This document shows, in pieces, positions 8,481-17,368 of a DNA stretch of 50,674 bases (the stretch's first letter is position 1; every line of letters starts with the position of its first letter). The stretch covers positions 1 to 50,674 of the forward strand of contig PMTT01000317.1 in assembly GCA_003167275.1 (NCBI GenBank). Reading direction: 5' to 3'. Source of the DNA: Bryobacterales bacterium. GTDB taxonomy: Bacteria; Acidobacteriota; Terriglobia; Bryobacterales; Bryobacteraceae. The translations under genes and the position numbers were made by a program. The notes beneath the pieces were generated by a model. The model searched no databases. It was not told the origin of the DNA and saw nothing but the letters and a program-made list of their open reading frames with translations.

Positions 8481-9908
8481 ATGTGCCCAATGCCTAACTT
8501 TTCGAGACTCGCCTTTTGGCCCACCCTTCTTATCCTTTCGCTTTCGGCTCGGGCCGCCGAGCCTGCCGTGGATTGGGACAAAGTGAAGGCTGAAACGCTG
8601 CTCCACTACCAATCCGTAGTCCGGATCAACAGTACCAATCCACCGGGCAACGAGACTTCGGTGGTCAATTATCTGAAGGGCGTGCTCGATCGCGAGGGAA
8701 TCAGCAATCAGGTCTTCGCGCTGGAACCAGGCCGCGCGAACCTGGTCGCGCGGCTGAAAGGAAACGGAAGAAAGAGACCCATCTTAATCCTCGGCCACAC
8801 CGACACGGTCGGCGTGCAGCCCGAAGTGTGGCCCGTCGATCCGTTCGGCGCCGTGCGCAAGGACGGCTATATATGGGGCCGCGGTACGACAGACAACAAG
8901 GATTGCGTCGCTGCGGGCTTAATGCTGATGCTGCAACTCAAGCGCCTCGGTGTCCCGCTTGACCGGGATGTGATTTACGTTGCCGAGGCCAGCGAGGAGA
9001 GTTCCAGCGGTCCGGTCAACGTCGGCATCGAATACCTGATTAAGGAACATTGGCCGGACATCGAGGCCGAATATGCACTGGCCGAAGGAGGCTTCGTGCA
9101 CTCCGAGAACGGCCGGGTTCGCTTCGTGGAGATTGCCGCCACGGAGAAAGTGCCTCGCCGCGCCAAACTGGTCGCTACGGGCACCTCGGGCCACGGTTCC
9201 AGGCCCAGGCGCGACAATGCCATCGTGCACCTCTCGACGGCCGTCAGCAAGGTTGGTACCTGGGAGCCGCCGATGCGACTCAACGATGTCACCCGTACCT
9301 TCTTTGAACGGCTCTCCACGATCAGCCCGCCCGAGGAGGCCGCACGCTATAACGGACTGGTCGATCCGCAAAAGACCGCCGCCATTCAGAACTACTTCGC
9401 CGAGCACGACCTGGGCAAGTACTCCATATTGCGCACGTCCATCTCGCCGACGATGCTGAATGGCGGGTTCCGGCAGAATGTTATTCCATCGCAGGCGGAA
9501 GCCATGCTCGATATCCGCGCGTTGCCGGACGAAGATATGACGGCGTTCTACGCGGAGATGAATCGCGTCATCGGCGATCCGGCGGTCAAGATTGTACCCG
9601 CCGCTCCCGGGCGGCCCGCGGCGCCGCCAAGCCGTCTGGACACGGACATGTTTCGAGCGCTGGAAGCCGCACAACGCCGGCTCTATCCCAACGCGATCAC
9701 CATTCCCGGCATGGTTACGGGTGCGACGGACCTGGCGCAATTGCGCGCCAAGGGCGTGCAGGCCTACGGCATCGGGCCGCGTTTCGACGAGGCCGAGTTC
9801 GCCGAGCACGGGTGGCACAGCGATGTCGAGCGGCTGAGCGAGGACTCGTTGTACGGGCTCGTCGAGTTCGTGTGGTACGCCGTCCTGGATATCGCGGCGA
9901 GCAAGTAG
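8481..9908 (+). CDS. Exported M20-family metallopeptidase
   Basis: A 475-residue zinc peptidase of the M20/M25/M40 family (ArgE/DapE/carboxypeptidase G2-like). Metal ligands and catalytic residues are visible: GHTDTV (H106, D108), GRGTTDNKD (bridging Asp at about 138), EASEE (catalytic Glu and ligand at about 172-173) and EHGWHSD near the C-terminus. A signal peptide (FWPTLLILSLSARAA) indicates export. Such enzymes remove C-terminal residues or cleave acylated amino acids and dipeptides. It diverges from the Oar-like receptor and converges with the membrane protein gene after a 19-bp gap. An ATG at 8490 is an alternative start. The family is certain; the substrate is not. Confidence 0.92.
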   Translation: MCPMPNFSRLAFWPTLLILSLSARAAEPAVDWDKVKAETLLHYQSVVRINSTNPPGNETSVVNYLKGVLDREGISNQVFALEPGRANLVARLKGNGRKRPILILGHTDTVGVQPEVWPVDPFGAVRKDGYIWGRGTTDNKDCVAAGLMLMLQLKRLGVPLDRDVIYVAEASEESSSGPVNVGIEYLIKEHWPDIEAEYALAEGGFVHSENGRVRFVEIAATEKVPRRAKLVATGTSGHGSRPRRDNAIVHLSTAVSKVGTWEPPMRLNDVTRTFFERLSTISPPEEAARYNGLVDPQKTAAIQNYFAEHDLGKYSILRTSISPTMLNGGFRQNVIPSQAEAMLDIRALPDEDMTAFYAEMNRVIGDPAVKIVPAAPGRPAAPPSRLDTDMFRALEAAQRRLYPNAITIPGMVTGATDLAQLRAKGVQAYGIGPRFDEAEFAEHGWHSDVERLSEDSLYGLVEFVWYAVLDIAASK

Positions 9909-9927
9909 ATTAACCTCGGTGCAGCCG

Positions 9928-11994
9928 CTAGCGTTTCGCGGAGGTCAGCGCAAGGTTGATTGTCTTCGGAGCCTGATCGGCCGCGGACTGTACGGGATGA
10001 CTGCGGAGACTTGCGAGCCAGGGCCAAGTGTAAGGATCGACAGATTGTACGGCGAACACGCGTACCTTCGATCTGCCGTAAGTTTGTATCACAGCCAGAC
10101 CGTTCTGATCTGTGTCCCTCATGTAGTTTGCGCCTGCCAATGACCCATAGTCATCTGTGTCTTCGTAGACAACGAAGACATGCACGCTTGCGGCCGCAGT
10201 TCCGTTAGCCCAGGTGACTCGCACCTGAGTGTTTCGCTCCGCGAGAAGGGGCACTTGGAAATTGATTCCCGCCACTCGCTGCCCGCCGGCCAATTCGAAG
10301 ACCCGTGCCTGGTTCTTGCGACCTCCGGCAGGGTAGTACTGAAGATCGTACGGCCATTCGCCATCTGGTCCGTGCGGGTTCACGACGACCATATACCGAC
10401 CCGGGGGAATTTGGCGGAAATGATACGATCCGTCCTTGGCGGTCATCTGAAAGGAGTTCACATTACCAGGTATCTGCCCACCGTCGGCGCTAAGGAGTTT
10501 GACCCAGGCGTGGGCAGGCTTCCCGGCATCATCCTTGATTTGCCCTTCAATCCGCCCGTTCCAAAACAGGTCGAAATTCCCCTCCGCCACTCCACCGCTG
10601 TTTAAGTGAAAGCCGACGCGCGATCCATCGCCACCCCAGAAGCCTACCGATTGAGTCTCCGGCTTCGATAGCTGCAGAGTGTAGTCGCCGGGCGCCAGGT
10701 CATCCAGTTCATAGACTCCCGCCGAATCGGTCGTCAGCTTCCTGCTGTAGGCCGGCCCTGTCACGTCGATTTGCGCACCTGCGATGAAGACCGCCTTCGC
10801 CGGCCGTGCAAAGACCGGGGTGAAGAGCTGCGGTGCTCGTACGTAGCCCATTGCGCGTGTACTGCCACTCGGCGGAGGCTTCCGGAGCAGGCGAAGGTCA
10901 ATGATAGCGTCTTGTACGGGCTTGGTGCGGGTACAACCATCGGCATCTACGATCGGAAGAAATTGGGTCAGCAATCCCCCGAAGACACGGCCGTCGACAA
11001 AATAGGTCTCGCCCTCCCAGTAGATGTTGTTCCTCAGCAGCACCAGACGCGTCCAGTGAGGCATTCCCCAGAATCTCTCCTGGACAATGCCGATAGCCCA
11101 GTCGCCGGATTTATGATCTCGACCCCACAGGTGAAGACCGCCGGAGGGGCCGACCACAGCTCCGATCGAGCGGGCGGCGAAGAGAACCTTCGCCGTAAAC
11201 ACCGCCTGCTCCGGAAACAGAGGGCGCGGGAAGAGTTGCCTGCCCCTACAGTCTGCCTGGAAGAGACTCGCCCCTAACCCGCAGAGTATCACCGTAAACA
11301 CCACATCCAGACAGAGAATGCCCACGCACGTCGCCGCGAAAGCCCAGGCTCTTTTCAACCGGGAACACGGTCGAGCCTGCACGAGAGAGGGCCAGGCTAG
11401 CTTGGCGGTTCGCAGCCAGAACAGGCCAGGCAACAGAAACAGAACCGACCATCCCGCCAGTCGCGGCAACAACGCGGCGGTCCACCTGGAACAGGCGAAT
11501 ATCACCAGGGCAACCACCGATGCCGATGCGAAGACAATGACGGCGCGCTTCTTCCGGCGCCACGTCCATAGCGGAAGCACAAACGGAGCGTAGAACAGGG
11601 CCGCCAGTCCAATGGCAGTAGCGGGAAACGGTGTCTCGAACCACCCACCACGATCACGCCATACCAAGACACCCGAATGAGGATAAGCCAGACAAAACGC
11701 CGCAAACGGCATGAAGGCCAGGAAGACGATTCCCGCTAGCCTGCGATTTCGAAGTGCCACCAGGGAGCCGATGAGAAAGCCTGCTCCCAGCAAGGCGTCG
11801 CCTGTGATTTCAAACCACGGCAGGTACCACGCTGGAGAGCGGTCCGATAGAGGAACGCCGTCCATTCCGAAGTTCGCGCACGCGACAAAACCCACGAGAC
11901 AACCCAGTGTCACGGCAAGCCAGCTCAGGAGAGGCCTCCACCTCGGACGCATGCTCGTCGATAGCTTCCACGCGGCAGTGATGTTTCCCACCAT
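9928..11994 (-). CDS. Polytopic membrane protein with carboxypeptidase-regulatory domains
   Basis: The N-terminal part has about seven or eight membrane segments (for example LLSWLAVTLGCLVGFVACA and IFLAFMPFAAFCLAYP in spirit). The C-terminal half has two or three carboxypeptidase-regulatory/CNA-B-like beta-sandwich repeats, seen as AGVYELDDLAPGDYTLQL and DGSYHFRQIPPGRYMVVV. These domains normally face the periplasm and mediate binding or stability. No enzyme motif is visible. The longest frame would start at 12171 within a repeat element; I prefer ATG 11994, and 11952 is also possible. It converges with the M20 peptidase gene and diverges from the Tricorn gene. I do not recognise a specific family. 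Confidence 0.75.
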   Translation of the reverse strand: MVGNITAAWKLSTSMRPRWRPLLSWLAVTLGCLVGFVACANFGMDGVPLSDRSPAWYLPWFEITGDALLGAGFLIGSLVALRNRRLAGIVFLAFMPFAAFCLAYPHSGVLVWRDRGGWFETPFPATAIGLAALFYAPFVLPLWTWRRKKRAVIVFASASVVALVIFACSRWTAALLPRLAGWSVLFLLPGLFWLRTAKLAWPSLVQARPCSRLKRAWAFAATCVGILCLDVVFTVILCGLGASLFQADCRGRQLFPRPLFPEQAVFTAKVLFAARSIGAVVGPSGGLHLWGRDHKSGDWAIGIVQERFWGMPHWTRLVLLRNNIYWEGETYFVDGRVFGGLLTQFLPIVDADGCTRTKPVQDAIIDLRLLRKPPPSGSTRAMGYVRAPQLFTPVFARPAKAVFIAGAQIDVTGPAYSRKLTTDSAGVYELDDLAPGDYTLQLSKPETQSVGFWGGDGSRVGFHLNSGGVAEGNFDLFWNGRIEGQIKDDAGKPAHAWVKLLSADGGQIPGNVNSFQMTAKDGSYHFRQIPPGRYMVVVNPHGPDGEWPYDLQYYPAGGRKNQARVFELAGGQRVAGINFQVPLLAERNTQVRVTWANGTAAASVHVFVVYEDTDDYGSLAGANYMRDTDQNGLAVIQTYGRSKVRVFAVQSVDPYTWPWLASLRSHPVQSAADQAPKTINLALTSAKR

Positions 11995-12151
11995 TGATAG
12001 TGGACGCCAAATCAGACTTGCGAGTTCCTGACCTGGGTGGATTCCGGGGCGGCCCGATTCTCCGGGACCGGAAGCGACGCGACCCCAGCGCCGACGGAAT
12101 CCACGCCTCGCGCCGCAAGTGGCTGCGGCGGGCAGAATCGGCGTGATTGCG

Positions 12152-12230
12152 TGTGTTGGTCTAACGAGCAAGAAAAAGCAACACAGGCAAGAATGCCTGT
12201 GCTACACAGGCAAGAATGCCTGTGCCACGG
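12152..12230. repeat. Dispersed REP-like repeat, copy 2
   Basis: Second copy of the element at 4593-4670. It starts TGTGTTGGT, has a decayed first stem (only TGTGTTG pairs with CAACACA), then two ACAGGCAAGAATGCCTGT hairpins in tandem and the same end, TGTGCCACGG. It lies between the divergent membrane protein and Tricorn genes, just upstream of the Tricorn promoter region. Confidence 0.8.
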
Positions 12231-12281
12231 CTCTCGGTATACACTGTAGCGAGATCCCGGCCGAGAATTCTTGGCCTTGGC

Positions 12282-12286
12282 AGGAG
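12282..12286 (+). promoter_or_regulatory. Ribosome-binding site of the Tricorn gene
   Basis: AGGAG lies 6 nt before the ATG at 12293. It decides the start, because the open frame extends 58 codons upstream through a REP-like repeat and the residues before the Met do not resemble protein. Confidence 0.75.
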
Positions 12287-12292
12287 TTAGTT

Positions 12293-15200
12293 ATGTTCAA
12301 GCGTCTTTCGATCGTCCTTTTTGCCGTTGCCGTGCTGACCACCGCCGCCGCGGCTGCCACGGGTTCCACCCGGATGCTGCGCATGCCCACGGTTAGTGCC
12401 ACCCACATCGCGTTTGCATACGCGAACAACATCTGGACCGTGGAGCGCGCCGGAGGCATGGCGCGACGCCTCACGAGCTTCCAGGGGCAGACCACCAATC
12501 CTCACTTCTCCCCCGATGGCAAATGGATCGCCTTTAGTGCCGAGTACGCGGGAAATACCGACGTTTACGTCGTCCCGTCCGAGGGCGGAGAGCCCAAGCG
12601 CCTCACCTGGCACCCCGGCGCCGATACCGTGGAGGGCTGGACCCCCGATGGCAAGTCCATTCTCTTCGCCTCCGCGCGGGCTACGTGGGCTCCCAGCGCG
12701 TCGCCCCGCTTCTGGACCGTCCCCGTCGAAGGAGGAGTCGAAGAGCCACTGCAGCTCCCTCGCGGCTATCAAGGTAAGATCTCCCCGGACGGCACCCACC
12801 TCGCCTACCGGATGAACAACTCCTGGGACGAAGAGCGTCGCAACTATCGCGGCGGACAGAACCGCCCGATCTGGATCGCCGATCTCAAAACCTTCGACGT
12901 GGTGACGCCTCCCTGGACCGACTCCAAAGACATGGACCCTGCCTGGCTCGGCGACACCGTCTACTTCATCTCCGACCGCGACGGTGTGGCCAACCTCTGG
13001 TCGTTCGATACCAAATCGAAGAAGCTCGCGCAGCAGACCAGGTTCACGGACTTCGATGTCAAGACTCTCGACACCGGCGGCGGCGCTGTGGTCTTTGAAC
13101 AAGCCGGCTATGTCCATCTGTTCGATCCCAAGAACGGCAAGGACCAGATCGTGAACATCACCGCCACGGGGGACTTCCCCTGGATGATGCCGCGCTGGGA
13201 AGACGTCACCGCGCGGATGAACAGCATCGTCCTATCCCCCACTGGCAAGCGCCTCGCTGTCGAAGCACGGGGCGAAATCTTCACGGTCCCAGCGGAAAAG
13301 GGCGATGCCCGCAATCTGAGCCACTCCAGCGGTTCGGCCGAGCATGACCCCGCGTGGTCCCCCGACGGCAAGTACATTTCGTACTTCAGCGATCGCTCCG
13401 GCGAGTACAAGCTGGTCATCGAAAACCCGGACGGACTCACGCCGCCGCGCGAGATCGCGCTACCAAATCCCAGCCACTATTACACGCCCTCCTGGTCGCC
13501 TGACTCGAAGAAGCTCCTGTATACGGACACCAACCTCAAAGTATGGATTCTCGACGTAGCTTCCGGTCAGGCCAAGATCGTCGGAAGCGATCCCTGGATG
13601 GTGCCTGAGCGCACGTTAAATCCGGTCTGGAGTCCCGACTCCAAATGGGTCGCCTACTCCAGCCGCCTGAAATCCCTCTACCACGCGATCTTCATCGGCA
13701 ATGTGGAAACGGGTGAGTCGAAGCAGGTAACCGACGCGCTCGCCGACGCCGTATGGCCGGCGTGGGACGCCAGCGGCAAGTATCTCTGGTTTCTGGCCTC
13801 TACCGACTTCGGCCTGAAGTCACAGTGGCTGGACATGACATCCTACGACCACAACGAGAACTTCGGCCTCTACGTGGCTGTCCTCAAGAAGGGCGAGCCC
13901 AGCCCGCTCCTTCCCGAAAGTGACGAGGACAAGGGAGTGGGCAGTTCGCCCACCCCGGCCGGCGGTGGTCGCGCTGGACGCGGAGCTGCGGCACAAGCCG
14001 AAGGTGAAGCGCCCGCGCCTGTCGCCCCGCGAGCAACCGTCAATGTCCAGATCGATTTCGACGGATTCGAGCGGCGCATTATCTCGGTGCCAGGCATTCC
14101 CGCACACCAGTACTCACACCTGCGTGCGGGTGTCGCCGGAACGGTTTATTACGTCGAAACCCCTGAAGGCGGCGGACGCGGCGCAGCGCCGGGAGGCGAA
14201 GGAGCCGCCGGAGCTGTACTCCAGCGTTATCGCATCAGCGATCGGCGCGCCGCCCCGTTCGTCACCGGACTTGCATCGTATGACGTCAGCGCCGATGGCC
14301 ACAAGTTGGTCTACCGCGCGGGCGGCGGCGCCGGCGGGCGTGGCGGACGCGGTGGCGGCGCAACTGGACCCGCCGGCCCCTCGATATTTCTGGTGGATGC
14401 CGACCGTGCAGCGCCCGTCGCCGGCTCGGGGCGCCTCAACGTTTCCCTGCGAATGTACCTGGAGCCCAAGGAAGAGTTCAAACAGATCTTCTACGAAGGG
14501 TGGCGCAATCAGCGCGATTACCTGTATGTCCCGAACATGCACGGCGCCGACTGGCCCAAAATGAAGGAGATGTACGGCCAGTTGCTGCCATACGTCAACC
14601 ATCGCGCCGACCTCAATTACCTGTTGGACATCATGGGCTCGGAAATTGCCGTGGGCCACTCCTTCGTACGTGGCGGCGACATGCCGGCTTTACCGCCATC
14701 GCCTGGCGGTCTGCTCGGGGCCGATTTCGCTATCGACGGCGGCTTCTACAAGATTGTCCGTATCTACGACAACGAAAGTTGGAATCCCGATCTCAACGCA
14801 CCACTCGCCGCGCCCGGCGTCGACGTCAACACCGGCGACTACATTCTCGCGATCAATGGCATGGAACTGAAGGCGCCCGACAGCATCTATCGACTGCTGG
14901 ACGGGACCGCTACCCATCAGACCGTGCTCACCGTCAACAGCCGCCCCTCGATGGAAGGTGCGCGCCAGGTCACGGTAGTTCCCACCGCCAATGAGCAGGG
15001 CCTGCGCACGCGCGCCTGGGTTGAGGCCAATCGCCGCCTGGTCGATAAGCTCTCCGGAGGCCAACTCGCCTACGTATACGTGCCCAGTACAGGTCAGCCT
15101 GGCTATGCCAGTTTTAACCGCTATTTCTTCGCGCAACAGGACAAACTGGGAGTCGTGGTGGACGAACGCTACAACAGTGGCGGCTCGGCGGCCGACTACA

Positions 15201-15697
15201 TCATCGACGTGCTCCAGCGCGATTTTGATGGCTACTTCAATAACGTCGCCGGAGACCGCTATCCCTTCACCAGCCCCTCCGCCGGCATCTGGGGCCCCAA
15301 GGTCATGATCATCAATGAAATGGCCGGCTCCGGCGGCGACCTGATGCCCTGGATGTTCCACCAGCGGCACGTCGGTATCCTTGTCGGCAAACGCACGTGG
15401 GGCGGTTTGGTTCACACCGCCGACACGCCGGTCTTCCTGGATGGTGGCTCCATGATCGCTCCCCGTGGCGGCTTCTTCACTCGGGAAGGCAAGTGGGCCG
15501 TGGAGAACGAGGGCACTCCACCCGATATCGACGTCGAAAACTGGCCCAAAGACGTCATTGCCGGCCACGATCCACAGCTCGAACGAGGTGTCGCGGAAGC
15601 TATGCGAATGCTGAAGGAAAAGCCGGTCACGCGGATGACGACCGAGCCTCCGCCGCCCACTTGGGGGCAGCGCAAACAAGCCACCCAGAAGAAGTAA
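12293..15697 (+). CDS. Exported Tricorn-like protease (S41 family)
   Basis: A 1134-residue homologue of the Tricorn protease. A signal peptide (LSIVLFAVAVLTTAAAA) is followed by WD40-like beta-propeller repeats with PHFSPDGKWIAF, PAWSPDGKYISYFSD and PVWSPDSKWVAY. Then come a helical segment (WRNQRDYLYVPNMHGADW), a PDZ domain with GDYILAINGMELKAP, and an S41 catalytic core. The nucleophile is in NEMAGSGGD (S1013, D1016), and the C-terminal Glu lies in VENEGTPPD. Tricorn cuts oligopeptides fed through its propellers; export suggests scavenging of extracellular peptides. Two Gly/Ala/Arg-rich low-complexity linkers (about residues 558-580 and 680-715) interrupt the usual layout. ATG 12293 is chosen because of AGGAG at 12282-12286. 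It fits functionally with the nearby M20 peptidase. Confidence 0.92.
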   Translation: MFKRLSIVLFAVAVLTTAAAAATGSTRMLRMPTVSATHIAFAYANNIWTVERAGGMARRLTSFQGQTTNPHFSPDGKWIAFSAEYAGNTDVYVVPSEGGEPKRLTWHPGADTVEGWTPDGKSILFASARATWAPSASPRFWTVPVEGGVEEPLQLPRGYQGKISPDGTHLAYRMNNSWDEERRNYRGGQNRPIWIADLKTFDVVTPPWTDSKDMDPAWLGDTVYFISDRDGVANLWSFDTKSKKLAQQTRFTDFDVKTLDTGGGAVVFEQAGYVHLFDPKNGKDQIVNITATGDFPWMMPRWEDVTARMNSIVLSPTGKRLAVEARGEIFTVPAEKGDARNLSHSSGSAEHDPAWSPDGKYISYFSDRSGEYKLVIENPDGLTPPREIALPNPSHYYTPSWSPDSKKLLYTDTNLKVWILDVASGQAKIVGSDPWMVPERTLNPVWSPDSKWVAYSSRLKSLYHAIFIGNVETGESKQVTDALADAVWPAWDASGKYLWFLASTDFGLKSQWLDMTSYDHNENFGLYVAVLKKGEPSPLLPESDEDKGVGSSPTPAGGGRAGRGAAAQAEGEAPAPVAPRATVNVQIDFDGFERRIISVPGIPAHQYSHLRAGVAGTVYYVETPEGGGRGAAPGGEGAAGAVLQRYRISDRRAAPFVTGLASYDVSADGHKLVYRAGGGAGGRGGRGGGATGPAGPSIFLVDADRAAPVAGSGRLNVSLRMYLEPKEEFKQIFYEGWRNQRDYLYVPNMHGADWPKMKEMYGQLLPYVNHRADLNYLLDIMGSEIAVGHSFVRGGDMPALPPSPGGLLGADFAIDGGFYKIVRIYDNESWNPDLNAPLAAPGVDVNTGDYILAINGMELKAPDSIYRLLDGTATHQTVLTVNSRPSMEGARQVTVVPTANEQGLRTRAWVEANRRLVDKLSGGQLAYVYVPSTGQPGYASFNRYFFAQQDKLGVVVDERYNSGGSAADYIIDVLQRDFDGYFNNVAGDRYPFTSPSAGIWGPKVMIINEMAGSGGDLMPWMFHQRHVGILVGKRTWGGLVHTADTPVFLDGGSMIAPRGGFFTREGKWAVENEGTPPDIDVENWPKDVIAGHDPQLERGVAEAMRMLKEKPVTRMTTEPPPPTWGQRKQATQKK

Positions 15698-15817
15698 CGA
15701 GGGGGCATTCGAACAACTGGCGCTTTCTTGCTGTGTGTAACTTACAGATTCCGCGTTGCCGATGATGCCATTGATGCCACGATTGCCGGGGTTGCTTGTC
15801 CGACCTCGTCCGATGGC

Positions 15818-16417
15818 TCAGACCGGCCATGCGATGCTACGGCGGAAATCGGAGTGCGCCAGCAGTTCGGGAGCTGGGCTATAGCCGGGAACGGCGATGA
15901 GGGCCACTTGAAGTCCTGCGCGCCTGGCGTTCTTCATGGCCGGAATGCAGTCGGTGTCGTTGGTGACGAGGGCAATAAGCTCGACAGACCGGTTTGAGGA
16001 TATAGTCGCCATATCGAGGCCGATCCGCATGTCGACACCCTTCTGTTCAAATTTCGGCTCAAAATCAGCGTCTGTGAGAGGGGGCGCTCCTGCTGCGAAA
16101 GGGATGCGCGACTGCTTGAGGATAAAGCCTCTGAACTTCAACACGCCGATGCGAACCGCAAAAAGATCCTTGCGGGAAAGTTCATGGAGCCATGCATCGG
16201 ACCCGGTGAAATTTCGCGGTGTGCCGCTGACCGGCTGGATTGCGCTCCCATTATAGGGAGGGCAATCGTAGAACAGAACGCGGTGAATCTCCTCGTCGGC
16301 AAGCGCGCACGCATGGGCTACTTTTTCGATATAGTCGGGGACGAAAACCTTGTGGGCTTTCCGGGTATGTACTCGGAGATGCCCACCATCGATGAGCACA
16401 GCGATTTTCTTTTTCAT
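15818..16417 (-). CDS. NYN-domain (LabA/DUF88-like) ribonuclease-like protein
   Basis: A 199-residue NYN (PIN-like) domain protein. Its acidic motifs are VLIDGGHL at the N-terminus, KGVDMRIGLDMA in the middle and LVTNDTDCIPAMKNARRAG in the C-terminal half, which supply the Asp residues of the metal site. NYN proteins are usually Mg-dependent RNases or RNA-binding regulators, and several act in toxin-antitoxin or defence contexts. ATG 16417 (MKKKIAVLIDGG) gives the canonical start. There is no Shine-Dalgarno between the ATG and a strong leader hairpin at 16429-16456, so expression may be controlled by RNA structure. It converges with the Tricorn gene across 120 bp. The cellular role is unknown. 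Confidence 0.88.
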   Translation of the reverse strand: MKKKIAVLIDGGHLRVHTRKAHKVFVPDYIEKVAHACALADEEIHRVLFYDCPPYNGSAIQPVSGTPRNFTGSDAWLHELSRKDLFAVRIGVLKFRGFILKQSRIPFAAGAPPLTDADFEPKFEQKGVDMRIGLDMATISSNRSVELIALVTNDTDCIPAMKNARRAGLQVALIAVPGYSPAPELLAHSDFRRSIAWPV

Positions 16418-16428
16418 GCAAATGATAA

Positions 16429-16477
16429 AGGCCCAAGGAGTTGCCCCCTTGGGCCTGTATAGTGCCCGCCTACGGGC
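16429..16477 (-). promoter_or_regulatory. Leader hairpins upstream of the NYN gene
   Basis: On the minus strand, AGGCCCAAGG pairs with CCTTGGGCCT (arms 16447-16456 and 16429-16438, 8-nt loop), followed by TTTATCATTT, 11 nt before the start codon. A second small stem, CGGGC/GCCCG-type, lies at 16464-16477. A GC-rich stem plus a short T-rich stretch resembles an attenuator. The stem would also restrict ribosome access. No leader peptide was identified. Confidence 0.55.
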
Positions 16478-16658
16478 GTATCGGATAGACAACGGCAACC
16501 TCAAACAGGCTGCCTGAAGACATTCTGACATAAACAGCGTTGAAAACGCAAACGGGTCTGGAGTTTTGACGACATCGTGAGGTCGAGGGGGAGGGAGAAC
16601 GATTATCCCAGATTACCCGATATCGTCCGAAGGACACACCCAAGATCTTGAATCTGAC

Positions 16659-16679
16659 TGGCGGAGAGGGGGGGATTCG
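16659..16679 (-). other. 3' end of tRNA-Ser: candidate island attachment site
   Basis: Read on the minus strand, the sequence is CGAATCCCCCCC followed by TCTCCGCCA: the T-arm end, 3' acceptor strand and encoded CCA of a class II serine tRNA. The match stops at the T-loop, and no 5' half, D-arm or anticodon is present. Islands that integrate into tRNA 3' ends leave such displaced copies. The orientation predicts host DNA to the left and the island to the right, with an intact tRNA-Ser beyond the right edge. An imperfect 25-bp palindrome (GCTGAA...TTCAGC) follows at about 16694-16718. Confidence 0.6.
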
Positions 16680-17057
16680 TTGGCACTGTATTCGCTGAAA
16701 ACAAATGTTTTGTTCAGCTTACAGATTGAGCAGAATGTGGAAAAGTGGCACTTTGAGGGGGTCGAAACACGCCTGAAACACGTGGCCAACGCTGGAATTC
16801 GTCTTCAAAGAAAAGCGCCTGCCGAATCCCCCGCCACAATAGCACTGCGCCGGGTTGAGAATTCGCTTCAGCAGGCCAGATCCTTGCTTCCGACGCTTCT
16901 GAAACCTCGGCCATGGTTTCCCTCGCCATCATCAATCCGATGCCAGCACCGCCGGCTTGGCCGCTGAATGCCCCAGAGCCCCCCAGTGCGATCAGAACAG
17001 CCAAATGGATCTGGTGATAGCCCGGCAACCGCCAACCCTCGACGGCTCCAGCGGCCA
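16680..17057. other. Stretch without a confident gene
   Basis: Open frames exist on both strands. A 114-codon minus-strand frame (16714-17058) begins with a GTG that overlaps the stop of the next gene (TAGTG) and has one hydrophobic segment (LAVLIALGGSGAF). Neither frame has family features, so I leave them uncalled. The region may be island-end DNA. Confidence 0.4.
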
Positions 17058-17318
17058 CTACTTCGCTTCAACCCCGAAATTCACAAAGGTGTGCGTTTGC
17101 CGTCGAGCAATAGTAGCGCCGCCGCCCAAATCCACTCCGCGATCCGTCAAGAGTTTCTGAAGCGTGGCATCGGTCATCCCGGCGACGGTCTCGGTCAGGA
17201 AGACGGCTGTTGATCCTCGGACGCCGTCTCCGCTCCAGCTTTCGAAAAGAATTGGGATACCGTCTACTCGAAAGAATTTGGCGGCGCGAGTCCGGGTGTC
17301 TTGCGGCCGTTGTTCCAA
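17058..17318 (-). CDS. Small conserved-looking hypothetical protein
   Basis: An 86-residue frame with ordered, protein-like composition: ILFESWSGDGVRGSTAVFL, then LQKLLTDRGVDLGGGATI and RRQTHTFVNFGVEAK at the end. The pattern of a short beta hairpin, a helix and a final beta strand suggests a small folded domain, but I do not recognise it. The nominal start is a TTG; the true start could be an internal codon. It diverges from the small coiled-coil-like gene at 17369 with 50 bp between them. Two small divergent genes next to an attachment-like site could be a regulatory or toxin-antitoxin-like pair, which is speculation. Confidence 0.5.
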   Translation of the reverse strand: MEQRPQDTRTRAAKFFRVDGIPILFESWSGDGVRGSTAVFLTETVAGMTDATLQKLLTDRGVDLGGGATIARRQTHTFVNFGVEAK

Positions 17319-17368
17319 AGCGTCATCGACTGCCTGGTAACCAACTGGCGACGTCCATAAATATCTCC

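Noticed and set aside
8919-9818. 299-codon minus-strand frame over the M20 peptidase gene
   Set aside because: Antisense to a gene with all M20 catalytic motifs; no family features of its own.
12287-13117. 276-codon minus-strand frame over the Tricorn gene
   Set aside because: Antisense shadow; the Tricorn frame has a ribosome-binding site, signal peptide and repeats.
14690-15679. 329-codon minus-strand frame over the Tricorn catalytic domain
   Set aside because: Antisense shadow of the S41 core.
16714-17058. 114-codon minus-strand frame with one hydrophobic segment, starting at a GTG overlapping the previous stop
   Set aside because: The coupling-like overlap is suggestive, but the second half is not protein-like and no ribosome-binding site or family is visible.
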